Assembly: GCF_018324205.1 (NCBI RefSeq)
Contig: NZ_AP023356.1
Span: forward strand, 8,934,501 to 8,998,500
Origin: Actinoplanes ianthinogenes
GTDB taxonomy: Bacteria; Actinomycetota; Actinomycetes; Mycobacteriales; Micromonosporaceae
DNA length: 64,000 bases
Direction: 5' to 3'
Under the pieces are notes generated by a model. It did not search any database. It worked only from the letters and a program-made list of their open reading frames with translations, and had not been told where the DNA came from. Shown piece by piece: positions 36,676-45,234 of this stretch. Position numbers and translations under genes: made by a program. Within the stretch, counting starts at the first letter, position 1, and each line of letters opens with the position of its first letter.

Positions 36676-37587
36676 TCACGCAGGTAGGCCTTGTATGCTA
36701 CGTCGGCCGTGCCGTAAGTGGTGGATCATGTCCTGGACCACGGCCGGGACCCGCGACTGCCGGCGCCGGACCGCAACCATGGTCACCGACGTACGGTCGC
36801 CGGTGAGCGGGCGGGCGACGAGGAGCCCGGCGCGTTCCAGCGGGTCGCCGGTCACGCTGTAATCCGGCAGCAGGGTGATGCCGATGCCTTGCGCGACCAT
36901 TATCTTGCCCATCTCCGCGCCGTCCGCGGCGTACCATTCCAGCGGCAGGTCGTCGCCGAAGAGCCGGTGCGCGAAGCGGTGCATCAGATACCCGGCGCGC
37001 ATCGCCACGAAGTGCTCGCCGCGGAGATCGTCGGCGCTGACCTCGCCGCGGTCGGCGAGCGGGTGCCCGGCCGGGATGACCGCCACCGGGCGACCGGTCG
37101 TCAGCGTGGTGTGATCGAGCTCCGGTGGGACGTCGTCGCCGTCGAGCAGGTTGACCAGTCCGACCTCCAGCGTGCCCTCGGTGACGCGGCGGTAGATGTC
37201 GTCCTGCTGGAGGTTGCACACCTCGACGAGCGAGCTGGGATGCTGCGTCTGGAACGCGCGCAGCGCCGGGAGCAGCAGGGTGGCCGTGCCGGCGTTGACC
37301 GTCCCGACGCGCAGCAGCCGGCGCGAGGCGAGCTGGTCGCCGGCGGCGGCGCGCAGCCGGGCGACCGCGTCGAGCACCTCACCCATGGGTTGCAGCAGGT
37401 CACGGCCGGCGTGACTGATCTGGGCGCCGGAGCGCCGCCGGTCGAGCAGCGTGACGCCGAGTTCGCGTTCCAGCTTGACGATGGCCTCGCTGAGCGCGGG
37501 CTGCGAGATGTGCAGGTGCTCGCTCGCGCGGCGCAGCGAGCCGTGCTTGCTGACGGCGACGAGGTATTCGAGCTGTTCCAGACGCAT
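36676..37587 (-). CDS. LysR-family regulator of the organosulfur operon
   Basis: A 303-residue LysR regulator. The N-terminal helix-turn-helix has LEQLEYLVAVSKHGSLRRASEHLHISQPALSEAI, and the substrate-binding domain follows from about residue 90 (LLRVGTVNAGTATLLLP). It is encoded just upstream of ssuD in the same direction, unlike the more usual divergent layout, so it may be co-transcribed with its targets. It is likely to respond to sulfur status (an APS- or sulfate-type ligand is known for CysB-like members), which is inference here. Confidence 0.9.
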   Translation of the reverse strand: MRLEQLEYLVAVSKHGSLRRASEHLHISQPALSEAIVKLERELGVTLLDRRRSGAQISHAGRDLLQPMGEVLDAVARLRAAAGDQLASRRLLRVGTVNAGTATLLLPALRAFQTQHPSSLVEVCNLQQDDIYRRVTEGTLEVGLVNLLDGDDVPPELDHTTLTTGRPVAVIPAGHPLADRGEVSADDLRGEHFVAMRAGYLMHRFAHRLFGDDLPLEWYAADGAEMGKIMVAQGIGITLLPDYSVTGDPLERAGLLVARPLTGDRTSVTMVAVRRRQSRVPAVVQDMIHHLRHGRRSIQGLPA

Positions 37588-37647
37588 GGGGACTCCGGGC
37601 GGCGGTCGGCGGATGATCGGCAGCGCCTCTCACCGGTGCGGCCTTAA

Positions 37648-37673
37648 CCTATACCGCCTACTTGCTTGATAGG
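37648..37673. promoter_or_regulatory. candidate LysR operator
   Basis: An inverted repeat CCTAT-n16-ATAGG lies 61-86 bases upstream of the LysR start, in the 243-base divergent region shared with a secreted-protein gene. Spacing suits a LysR recognition site. A related CCTAT-n7-GGTAGG element occurs near 36674-36692, before ssuD. Sequence match only. Confidence 0.3.
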
Positions 37674-37830
37674 GATCCTGGCTCGGTGTCTCCGGGCCTC
37701 ACCGTGACAAATGTCAGCGGGAACTGCTGACTGTGCTCACCGTCAGTTGATGACAGCGCTCACTGGGTTGATCTCCCGCCGGGGACGAGGCTTGCCGATG
37801 ACAGCGCAACCGTTCTCGGCAGGAGGAACC

Positions 37831-38379
37831 ATGACACATCGGCAACGGCTCTCGATGCTCGCCGTCCTGGTGATCACGGCCCTGGGATTCACCTTCACGA
37901 GTGCGGGGGTGGCCGGCGCCGCTCCGCGCGCCCGGGCCGCCGCACCGCCCGTGACCGCCCTCGCCACACCGATCACCGGCACGTCCGCCGACGGCGGATC
38001 CTTCGCGGGCACCTTCACACCCACCACGTTCGCGACGCGGGACGGAAACGTGGTGGCCACCGGCGTGCTGGCCGGCACGGTCCGCGACGCGTCCGGCGAC
38101 ACGGTCGGCACCGTCTCACGGACGGTCAGCTTGCCGGTGTCCATCGCCGCGGCGACCTGTCAGGTGCTCAATCTCGTGCTCGGGCCGCTGCACCTCGATC
38201 TGCTCGGCCTGGTGATCGATCTGAACCAGGTGCATCTGCTGATCACCGCGGTCCAGGCGCCCGGCAACCTGCTCGGCAACCTGCTGTGCGCGATCACCCA
38301 CCTGCTCGACGGCACCCCGACCGCGGGTGGCCTGGCCGCACTGCTCAACGCCATCCTGGCGCTGCTCGGCCAGGGCTGA
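37831..38379 (+). CDS. secreted protein of unknown function
   Basis: A 182-residue exported protein. The signal peptide runs from MTHRQRLSMLAVLVITALGF to about residue 30 (VAGAAPRARA cleavage region). The mature part begins with beta-rich TGTSADGGSFAGTFTPTTF and ends with a very hydrophobic half (LVLGPLHLDLLGLVIDLNQVHL, GNLLGNLLCAITHLLDG). This pattern recurs in many actinobacterial genomes without an assigned function. ATG 37831 follows AGGAGGAACC; the frame opens earlier, at 37711, without a ribosome site. A strong hairpin terminator follows. Confidence 0.8.
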   Translation: MTHRQRLSMLAVLVITALGFTFTSAGVAGAAPRARAAAPPVTALATPITGTSADGGSFAGTFTPTTFATRDGNVVATGVLAGTVRDASGDTVGTVSRTVSLPVSIAAATCQVLNLVLGPLHLDLLGLVIDLNQVHLLITAVQAPGNLLGNLLCAITHLLDGTPTAGGLAALLNAILALLGQG

Positions 38380-38404
38380 CCCTCGAGCATGCACCGCAAC
38401 GGCC

Positions 38405-38438
38405 GCCGCAGCCGCACCCCGCCAGGTGCGGCTGCGGC
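38405..38438. terminator. bidirectional hairpin terminator
   Basis: A perfect 14-bp stem (GCCGCAGCCGCACC and its complement) with a 6-base loop sits in the 66-base gap between two convergent genes. There is no T-run, as is usual for GC-rich actinobacterial terminators. It would serve both strands. Confidence 0.8.
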
Positions 38439-38445
38439 CCGTCGC

Positions 38446-39054
38446 TCACGACAGCCACCCACAGCTCTCGGCGAGGCGGACCGCCTCCAGGCGGTTGCGG
38501 GCGCCGGTCTTGCGCAGGATCGCGGAGATGTAGTTGCGCACGGTGCCGGGACTCAGGTGCAGCTCGGCGGCGACCTCGGTGGACGGCACCCCGGACGCGG
38601 CCGCGCTGAGCACGCTGACCTCGCGCGCCGACAGGGGACTGCGCGGCGCCGTCACCATCGCCACGGCGAGGGTCGCGTCGACGACGCGTTCCCCCCGCAC
38701 GAGCCGGCGGATGCCGCGGATCAGCTCACCGGGGGCGGCCTGGGTGCTGACGACGCCGTCGACCCGCCGGTCGAGGGCCCGGTTCAGCAGGACCGGCTCG
38801 TCCGGGCCGGCCAGCGCCAGGGTGGCGCAGCCCGGATGCCCGGCGGTGAAACGGGCGAACGTCGTCAGGCCCGCACCGGCGAGGAGCGCGATGTTGATGA
38901 CGGCGACATCGGGTGACACGGCGCGGGCCATGTCCAGTGCGGCATCGAGCGTGTCCAGGTCGGCGACCACGTCGAGGTCGTCCTCCTGGGTCAGGGTCGC
39001 GGCGAGGGCGCCGCGGAGCATGGTCAGCGGTTCGACGAGCAGAATGCGGATCAC
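38446..39054 (-). CDS. NarL/DesR-type response regulator with atypical receiver
   Basis: A 202-residue LuxR-type response regulator. The receiver opens IRILLVEPLTMLRGALAATL, but the site of the phosphoacceptor Asp reads AVINIALLAG, so Asn replaces Asp, and the acidic pocket is reduced to one Glu. The C-terminal HTH is normal: LSAREVSVLSAAASG, STEVAAELHLSPGTVRNYISAIL. The start is GTG 39054 with GGGAGG upstream. It probably works without classical phosphorylation, or via a ligand. No kinase is adjacent. The 5' neighbour on the same strand is a repeat-rich secreted protein. Confidence 0.88.
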   Translation of the reverse strand: MIRILLVEPLTMLRGALAATLTQEDDLDVVADLDTLDAALDMARAVSPDVAVINIALLAGAGLTTFARFTAGHPGCATLALAGPDEPVLLNRALDRRVDGVVSTQAAPGELIRGIRRLVRGERVVDATLAVAMVTAPRSPLSAREVSVLSAAASGVPSTEVAAELHLSPGTVRNYISAILRKTGARNRLEAVRLAESCGWLS

Positions 39055-39137
39055 GATGGCCTCCCAGCCAGGGCGAAAGCTTCGGGATGGCCGGCCTGGA
39101 GCCGGTCGGTTTCCGGGATCCCTGAAGGGAGGTCGGG

Positions 39138-40613
39138 TCAGCGGGGCGGACCCGGGTGGCAGACGGTGCGCCCGTGGGGGAGGAGGTGAGTGGAGGAGCA
39201 TCCGCCGGAGGTCGTGACCTCGGGCCGCCACGGCGACGAGACGATGCCCGTGGTGGACGCGGCGCCGCTGCCGGAGTCGCGTGCTCCTTGCCCGCTCGTC
39301 GTCGGCTGGTCGGCGGGTTGTCGCGACGGGGCTGCGGGCGGCGCTGAGCGCGGTCCGGAGTGGCGCGCGGGTTGCTCGGTCACCCTGGACGAGGTTCCGA
39401 ACACCGACGCTCGGAACTGATAGACCATCTGCGGGGCGGTGGCCCGGGCGAGCGGCGGGTGGGCGACTGCGGGCGGCTGGTGGGCGACCGCGACGCCGGA
39501 GACCTCTGAAGGCAGGGTGGGCGCGGGCGGCGGTGCCTGCGGCAGGCTGGGCTGCGGCATGTCCGGGAGAGCGGGGGATATGCCCGGCTCGGGAAGCGGG
39601 GGAAGCATGCCTGGGTGCGGCAGGGGCTGCCGGGCGACGGTCGTCTCCACGAGCGCGAGCGCGTCCCGGCTCGTCTCAGACACGAGCTGCTGGACCTGCT
39701 TCGTCGTGGCGCGCAGGTGGCGGTCGGCCTCGGAAGCGACCCGAAGGATCTGGTCCGTGCTGGTTCGCACTTGGCGGTCCGCCACGGACGTGAGCTGGTA
39801 GGTCTGCTGCGTTGTGGCGCGCACCCGGCGGTCGGTCTCGGCGGCGAGCTGGTGAACCTGCGTGGCCGCAACCCGCACCTGGCGGTTCGTCTCGGCGGTG
39901 AGCTGGTGAGCGGTCTTCGCCGTGACTCGCACTTGGAGGTCGGTCTCGGATGCGAGCTGGTGGACCTGCCGCGTTGTGGCGCGCACCCGGCGGTCCGTCT
40001 TGGCGGTGAGCTGGTGAGCGTTTCCCGCAGTGGCGCGCACCCGGCGGTCGGTCGCGGCGAGTTGGGGGGCCTGCTGCGTTGTGGCGCGCGCCCGGCGGTC
40101 GGCCTTGGAGGTCAGCTGGTGCGCCTGCTTTGTCGTGGTGCGTGCCTGGCGGACTGTCTCGCTCAGCCGGAGGCGCGGCGTCTGATTCTTGCGCAGTGTC
40201 CGGGGCTCGGCAGCGTGGGCCTTCGGTGTGCGGGGCGCGCTGACGTGGGCTTTCGGCGTGCGGGGTGCGGCGGTGGGAGCCTTCGGCCTGCGGATCGGGG
40301 GCACCTTGCCGGTCAGCTGGCGGCTCTTCGTTGCATGGGTCTTTGTGGCGGCCGCGGTGGACTTCGCATGGGAGACGGCCTTGGCGGCGGCTGCCTTGGC
40401 CGGGGCCGAGTCGATCGGGACTGCCGTGACGGCGTGATCCAGCGGTCCATCGTCCGATCCGGGGTCGGCGTGCGCCGCCCGGTCGAAGACCATCAGCATC
40501 AGGTAGGCCGCGACGGCCAAGCCGAGCAGGACCAGCAGCCGGACCGCGCGCCGGGTGAGCCCGGGCACGCGGTCCGCTCCGCGCACAGGTACGGCCCGCA
40601 TTCCGATGGGCAT
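39138..40613 (-). CDS. exported or membrane-anchored protein with nine 18-residue tandem repeats
   Basis: A 491-residue protein of no recognised family. A TM helix or signal peptide (VRLLVLLGLAVAAYLMLMVF, residues ~24-43, then AAHADPG) is followed by an Ala/Lys-rich linker with short RTPKAH repeats. Nine 18-residue repeats follow, residues 155-315, with consensus RRVRATTxQxHQLTAETD; one copy lacks a residue. The repeats are charged, alpha-helical in tendency and likely to form a long rod or coiled coil. The tail is Pro/Ala-rich and disordered. ATG 40613 is the first start close to the hydrophobic segment. A wall-spanning stalk is a reasonable guess. Confidence 0.7.
   Translation of the reverse strand: MPIGMRAVPVRGADRVPGLTRRAVRLLVLLGLAVAAYLMLMVFDRAAHADPGSDDGPLDHAVTAVPIDSAPAKAAAAKAVSHAKSTAAATKTHATKSRQLTGKVPPIRRPKAPTAAPRTPKAHVSAPRTPKAHAAEPRTLRKNQTPRLRLSETVRQARTTTKQAHQLTSKADRRARATTQQAPQLAATDRRVRATAGNAHQLTAKTDRRVRATTRQVHQLASETDLQVRVTAKTAHQLTAETNRQVRVAATQVHQLAAETDRRVRATTQQTYQLTSVADRQVRTSTDQILRVASEADRHLRATTKQVQQLVSETSRDALALVETTVARQPLPHPGMLPPLPEPGISPALPDMPQPSLPQAPPPAPTLPSEVSGVAVAHQPPAVAHPPLARATAPQMVYQFRASVFGTSSRVTEQPARHSGPRSAPPAAPSRQPADQPTTSGQGARDSGSGAASTTGIVSSPWRPEVTTSGGCSSTHLLPHGRTVCHPGPPR
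39669..40151 (-). repeat. 54-bp tandem repeat, nine units, in coding sequence
   Basis: Nine units encode the 18-residue repeat of the exported protein; the second unit is 51 bp. Units differ at many positions, yet the arginine and aspartate positions and the HQL core are well kept, which suggests selection on the protein rather than very recent expansion. Confidence 0.85.
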
Positions 40614-40651
40614 ACCCAGTCTCGGGACGCTGACACATGTCGATGAATTAC

Positions 40652-41731
40652 CTACGGCAGCGCGTCCGGGTCGAAGTCTCCCCACTTCGCCTTCGCGGCG
40701 GCCATCACCCGGGCGTAGAGGGCATCGGCCCGCTCATCGTCGCCGGTCGCACGGTAAGCCTTGATCAGCTCCACGCCCAGGCCCAGCCAGACCTCGTCCG
40801 GGTCGCCGAGCGCGGCCATCGCGCGTACGAAAATCGGAATTGCCTCTTTGTCGCGACCGTCCGCACGATACGCACGCGCCAGCTGGTTCAGGATCGCCGG
40901 GCCCTGGCCGTCGCTGTCCGGGTGGGAGCGCAGGTGCCGGGCCAGTGTCCCGGTGAGCAGGTCTACGGCCTGCCCGGGGCGACCCAGATTGGTGTATGCG
41001 TTCGCGAGGTTCACCTCGGCGGTCACGGTCTGCTCGGCGTCGGGGCCGAGCTCGTGGGCGAACCCGGCGCAGACCCATTCCAGCACGTCCACCGTTCGCG
41101 CCCAGTCCTCGGCGTCCTCGTGGACGCTGCTCAGGGCCGCGGCCACGCTCAACGCGTACTCGTTCTGCTCGCCGATATTCGTGCGGAACGTGGCGATGAC
41201 CGACGCGGCGAGCTCGTTCGCCTCCGCGGCGCCGGTGTGCGCCTGGAGCTCCAGGGTCGTCCAGATCATGATCTGACCCACCGGCCAGATCGACTCCCGG
41301 GCCAGCCCGCGACCCGAGACCAGCGTGAACGCCTCGAAGAGGGACGAGGCGTGCCGCATCAGCTCGAACAGCGAGGCCACGCTCGCGCTGCCCCGGCGCT
41401 GCGCCTCGAGGATCAGCTGGAGCGCCTCGACCACGTGCGCGATGCGCCGGTCGATCACGCCCGCGCTGACATCCTTGTTCTTCGCGGCCGTCGCGGCCGC
41501 CGGATCGACCGCCCACAGTGTCGGGATGTTCTCCCTCACCAGCCCTTTCCGGGCCAGGGCCTGGAAGTCCTCGCGGCCCCGGGCCGGGTCCAGCCAGGCC
41601 ACGATGTCGGGACTGAACCCGTCCCGGTCCAGCAACGCCAGCATCGCCAGCAGGTCATCGGGGGTGTCCTGAGGGACGACCTCCGCGGGTTCGGACCGCT
41701 GGTTGCCGCTGAAGAAACGCTTGAGACCCAT
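40652..41731 (-). CDS. TPR-repeat protein
   Basis: A 359-residue soluble protein. The C-terminal ~180 residues form tetratricopeptide repeats (AEVNLANAYTNLGRPGQAVDLL, LNQLARAYRADGRDKEAIPIF, VELIKAYRATGDDERADALY). The N-terminal half is helical and unassigned (opens MGLKRFFSGNQRS; contains LLAMLALLDRDGFSPDIVAWLDP). No DNA-binding or ATPase domain is attached. It is probably a protein-interaction scaffold. It ends 38 bases before the repeat-rich exported protein starts on the same strand, so the two may be co-expressed. Confidence 0.82.
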   Translation of the reverse strand: MGLKRFFSGNQRSEPAEVVPQDTPDDLLAMLALLDRDGFSPDIVAWLDPARGREDFQALARKGLVRENIPTLWAVDPAAATAAKNKDVSAGVIDRRIAHVVEALQLILEAQRRGSASVASLFELMRHASSLFEAFTLVSGRGLARESIWPVGQIMIWTTLELQAHTGAAEANELAASVIATFRTNIGEQNEYALSVAAALSSVHEDAEDWARTVDVLEWVCAGFAHELGPDAEQTVTAEVNLANAYTNLGRPGQAVDLLTGTLARHLRSHPDSDGQGPAILNQLARAYRADGRDKEAIPIFVRAMAALGDPDEVWLGLGVELIKAYRATGDDERADALYARVMAAAKAKWGDFDPDALP

Positions 41732-41781
41732 GGGCAGATCTTGTCAGGCACGCACCAGCCGCCCGGGGCCTCAGCGCCGGC

Positions 41782-42846
41782 TCAGAGGGCGGTCGTGGCG
41801 CGCGGTGACGGTGGGCTCGGCGGCAGCTCGCCGGAGCCGCGGCGTACGAACGTGGTGGGGATCCAGAACTCCTCGGGGGCGCCGGTGTCGCCGTCGATGC
41901 GGCGGAACAGCGCCTGCGCCGCGATCCGGCCCATCATCGCCGGGTCCTGGGCCACCACGGTGACGGCCGGTTCCAGCAGGTCGGCCATCGGGAAGTCGTC
42001 GAAGCCGATCAGCGCGATCTCCCGGTGCAGCTGTAGCCGGCGCAACGCGCGAACGGCCCCGATCGTCACCAGGTTCTGGCTGGTGAACAGGGCGGTGGGC
42101 GGCTGCGGGCGGCGCAGCAGGGACATCACCATGCTCTCGGCGGCCGTGTCGGTGTGCAGGTCGTGCACGATCAGCCGCGGATCGGCCGGGATGCCGGCCT
42201 CGCCCAGGGCGGCGAGGTAGCCCTCGTGGCGCAGCCGGGCTGTGGGAATCCGCGTGTAGTCGCCCAGGTAGGCGATGGCGCGGTGGCCGTGCGCGACGAG
42301 GTGGCGTACGGCTTCGGACGCGCCGGTGACGTTGGTGGCGAGCACCGAGTCGGCGGGCACGCCGTGGCCGGGACGGTCCACAAAGACCATCGGCACGTCG
42401 GTCTGCAACTCGCTGTGCAGGGTGCCCTGGTCGGTGCTGACCGGCGCGATGATGAGCCCGTCCACCCGTCGCATCGTGAAGGTCCGGATCAGCTCCCGCT
42501 CGCGGTGCGGGTCCTCGTCGAGGCTGGCGGTGAGCACCTGGACGCCGCGCGCCCGCGCCTCGTCCTCGACCGCGCGATGCAGGGCCGCGGAGAACGGGTT
42601 GCCCACGTCCTCCAGGAGCAGCGCGATGGTCTCGGTCCGGCGATCGCTGCGCCGCAACGTGCTGGCCCCGATGTCGGGGCGGTAGCGCAGGCGGTCGATC
42701 GCGTCCTGCACCTTGCCGGCCAGCACGGGAGACACGGTGGTCTCGCCGTTGACCACCCTGGACACGGTCTTGATGCTGACGCCGGCCGCACTGGCCACGT
42801 CGCGCATCGTCGGCCGGCCGGCGCTGACTCTTGGCTCTTCGGACAC
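41782..42846 (-). CDS. LacI-family repressor of the fructose-type ABC operon
   Basis: A 354-residue LacI regulator: helix-turn-helix MRDVASAAGVSIKTVSRVVNG, hinge DIGASTLRR, then a periplasmic-binding-like sugar domain (IALLLEDVGNPFSAALHRAV, ALIGFDDFPMADLLEPAVTVV). GTG 42846 has GGGAG upstream; GTG 42873 is possible but would overlap its own operator. It is divergent from the sugar ABC operon. The 16-bp palindrome just before the gene and a second copy at the operon promoter share GACAACGTTGTC, so it should repress both itself and the transporter until sugar binds. Confidence 0.92.
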   Translation of the reverse strand: MSEEPRVSAGRPTMRDVASAAGVSIKTVSRVVNGETTVSPVLAGKVQDAIDRLRYRPDIGASTLRRSDRRTETIALLLEDVGNPFSAALHRAVEDEARARGVQVLTASLDEDPHRERELIRTFTMRRVDGLIIAPVSTDQGTLHSELQTDVPMVFVDRPGHGVPADSVLATNVTGASEAVRHLVAHGHRAIAYLGDYTRIPTARLRHEGYLAALGEAGIPADPRLIVHDLHTDTAAESMVMSLLRRPQPPTALFTSQNLVTIGAVRALRRLQLHREIALIGFDDFPMADLLEPAVTVVAQDPAMMGRIAAQALFRRIDGDTGAPEEFWIPTTFVRRGSGELPPSPPSPRATTAL

Positions 42847-42874
42847 CGCTACAGGCTCCCACACCGCCTCCACC

Positions 42875-42890
42875 GAGACAACGTTGTCTC
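42875..42890. promoter_or_regulatory. LacI-family operator O1 (autoregulatory)
   Basis: GAGACAACGTTGTCTC is a perfect 16-bp palindrome with the central CG of LacI-family operators, 29 bases upstream of the repressor start. Its 12-bp core recurs exactly at the transporter promoter. Confidence 0.85.
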
Positions 42891-42964
42891 AATCGGTACC
42901 CCGTTTCGGCGAACGCGGCACGCTTAGCTCACGCAATCGACGGAAATGTCCGCGAAACCTGCTG

Positions 42965-43010
42965 TTGACAGCCCCGTCCATCGACGCGTTTACTGCCGGA
43001 CAACGTTGTC
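42965..43010 (+). promoter_or_regulatory. sugar-operon promoter with LacI-family operator O2
   Basis: TTGACA (42965-42970) and GTTTAC (42988-42993) are 17 bases apart. The perfect 12-bp palindrome GACAACGTTGTC at 42999-43010 overlaps the predicted transcription start, the classic repression position. It lies 122 bp, centre to centre, from O1, so looping is possible. Confidence 0.8.
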
Positions 43011-43056
43011 TCGGACACAGCGAGCAACGCTCCCGTCGACGAATTCAGGAGGCACG

Positions 43057-44133
43057 GTGCTCCCCTCGTTCTCTTTCGGCCGCGTCCCGGCCCGCCCCGC
43101 TCTCGCGATCGGCGCCGCCATGACCCTGGCCCTCTCGCTCGCCGCGTGCGGCGGCTCGAACAGCTCGGACGGCGGCTCGGGTGGCAAGACCACGGTCGGG
43201 CTGATCACCAAGACCGACACCAACCCGTTCTTCGTCAAGATGAAGGAGGGCGCCCAGGCCGCGGCCGCGGACCAGGGCCTGGAGTTGCAGACCTTCGCCG
43301 GCAAGCAGGACGGCGACAACGAGGCCCAGGTGCAGGCGATCGAGAACCTGATCTCCGCCGGCGCCAAGGGCTTCCTCATCACGCCGAACGACTCGAAGGC
43401 GATCGTGCCCTCGATCGACAAGGCGCGGCAGGCGGGCATGCTGGTCATCGCCCTGGACACGCCGACCGACCCGGCCACCGCCGTCGACGCCACCTTCGCC
43501 ACCGACAACTACCATGCCGGGCTGCTGATCGGCCAGTGGGCGAAGGCGAAGTTCGCCAAGGACGGCAAGACCGCCAAGATCGCCATGCTGGACCTCAACC
43601 CCAACCAGGTCTCCGTCGACGTCCAGCGTGACCAGGGCTTCCTGGAGGGCTTCGGGGTGGACGTCAAGGACAAGACGAAGATCGGGGACGAGGCGGACCC
43701 GCGCATCGCCGGGCACGACGTGACCAACGGGGCGGAGGACGGCGGCCGCACCGCGATGGAGAACCTGCTCCAGAAGGATCCGTCGATCAACCTGGTCTAC
43801 ACGATCAACGAGCCCGCGGCGGCCGGCGCGTACCTGGCGCTCAAGGCCGCGGGCAAGGAGAAGGACGTCACCATCGTGTCGGTCGACGGTGGCTGCCCCG
43901 GCGTGGACAACGTGACGAAGGGCGTCATCGGCGCGACGTCGATGCAGTTCCCGCTGAAGATGGCGCAGATGGGCGTGGACGCCATCGCCGCTTACGCGAA
44001 GGACGGCACCAAGCCGCAGGCCACCGCCGGCAAGGACTTCGTCGACACCGGCGTGCAGCTGATCACCGACGCCCCGCAGACCGGCGTCGACGCCAAGGAC
44101 TCCGCCTGGGGCAAGCAGAACTGCTGGGGCTGA
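43057..44133 (+). CDS. sugar ABC transporter substrate-binding lipoprotein (FrcB-like)
   Basis: A 358-residue lipoprotein. The signal peptide ends in the lipobox LAAC (ALSLAACGG), followed by a Ser/Gly linker. The mature part is a type I periplasmic-binding fold: VGLITKTDTNPFFVKMKEGA, LITPNDSKAIVPSIDKAR, VIALDTPTDP, VSVDGGCPGVDNV. GTG 43057 is set by AGGAGGCACG. It heads an operon with permease, ATPase and a PfkB kinase. Fructose or a related monosaccharide is the likely ligand, because the operon has a single-domain ATPase and a fructokinase-type enzyme, as in Frc systems. Confidence 0.9.
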   Translation: MLPSFSFGRVPARPALAIGAAMTLALSLAACGGSNSSDGGSGGKTTVGLITKTDTNPFFVKMKEGAQAAAADQGLELQTFAGKQDGDNEAQVQAIENLISAGAKGFLITPNDSKAIVPSIDKARQAGMLVIALDTPTDPATAVDATFATDNYHAGLLIGQWAKAKFAKDGKTAKIAMLDLNPNQVSVDVQRDQGFLEGFGVDVKDKTKIGDEADPRIAGHDVTNGAEDGGRTAMENLLQKDPSINLVYTINEPAAAGAYLALKAAGKEKDVTIVSVDGGCPGVDNVTKGVIGATSMQFPLKMAQMGVDAIAAYAKDGTKPQATAGKDFVDTGVQLITDAPQTGVDAKDSAWGKQNCWG

Positions 44134-44172
44134 CCCGGCCACACCTGCCTACATCGATCCTGAGGAATGCCG

Positions 44173-45234
44173 ATGAGTAATCACCCGTCCTCCGGCGCCG
44201 CGCTCGCGGCGGAACCGCCGCCGGCCGATCGGACACCCGACTTCGAGATACGGCGCCACGACTCGCTCGGCCTGCGCGTGCAGCACGCACTGCACGCGAA
44301 CCCGGTCCTCGGCCCGCTGGCCGTGCTGATCGTCGCGGTGATCGGGTTCTCGATCGTGAACCCCCGGTTCTTCTCCGCGCCGAACCTCTCCCTCGTCCTG
44401 GCCCAGGTCACCGTGATCGCGGCGCTCGCCCTCGGCCAGACCCTGATCATCCTGACCGCCGGCATCGACCTGTCGGCCGGAGCCATCGCGGTCTTCTCCT
44501 CGATCCTGATGGCCAACTTCTGCGTCAAAGCCGGCATGCCGGGCCTGCTCGCCCTGCTCACCGGGCTGGCCTGCGGCACCGCCATGGGCGCGATCAACGG
44601 ACTGCTGGTGACCCGGCTCAAGCTGCCACCGTTCATCGTCACCCTCGGCACGCTGACGATCTTCTTCTCCCTCAACGCGGTGGTCAGCGGCAGTGCGACC
44701 GTGCGCGGCGCGGACATGCCCGACCTGATGACCTGGACCGGCACCACGTTCCCCATCGGCGCGTTCCGGCTCACCTACGGCAGCGTCATCATGCTGCTGC
44801 TGTTCGCCGTCTTCTTCTACGCGCTCGGTTCCACCGCGTGGGGCAAGCACGTCTACGCCACCGGTGACGACACCGAGGCGGCCCGGCTGGCCGGCATCCG
44901 GACCGGGCGGGTGCTGTTCTCCGTCTACACCGTCGCCGGCCTGCTCTACGCCGTGGCCGGCTGGATCCTCATCGGCCGGCTCGCCTCGGCGAGTCCGAAC
45001 GTGGGCACCGACTACAACCTCGACTCGATCACCGCGGTCGTGCTCGGCGGCGCCAGCCTGTTCGGCGGTCGCGGCAGCGTGATCGGCACGCTGATCGGCG
45101 CGCTGATCGTCGGAGTCTTCCGCAACGGCCTGCAACTGGCCGGCGTCGAGGTGGTCTGGCAAGGTTTCGCGATCGGCCTGCTGGTCCTGATCGCCGTCTC
45201 CCTCGACCAGTGGATCAGGAAGGTGAAGGCATGA
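44173..45234 (+). CDS. sugar ABC transporter permease (FrcC-like)
   Basis: A 353-residue permease of the ribose/fructose (BPD_transp_2) type with about ten TM helices. Family hallmarks are TLIILTAGIDLSAGAIAVFSS, PPFIVTLGTLTIF, GKHVYATGDDTEAARLAGI and AVVLGGASLFGGRGS. Of two nearby ATGs I choose 44173, since TGAGGA is too close to 44167. A long hydrophilic N-terminal arm (~45 residues) precedes the first helix. The stop overlaps the ATG of the ATPase gene (ATGA). Confidence 0.93.
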   Translation: MSNHPSSGAALAAEPPPADRTPDFEIRRHDSLGLRVQHALHANPVLGPLAVLIVAVIGFSIVNPRFFSAPNLSLVLAQVTVIAALALGQTLIILTAGIDLSAGAIAVFSSILMANFCVKAGMPGLLALLTGLACGTAMGAINGLLVTRLKLPPFIVTLGTLTIFFSLNAVVSGSATVRGADMPDLMTWTGTTFPIGAFRLTYGSVIMLLLFAVFFYALGSTAWGKHVYATGDDTEAARLAGIRTGRVLFSVYTVAGLLYAVAGWILIGRLASASPNVGTDYNLDSITAVVLGGASLFGGRGSVIGTLIGALIVGVFRNGLQLAGVEVVWQGFAIGLLVLIAVSLDQWIRKVKA

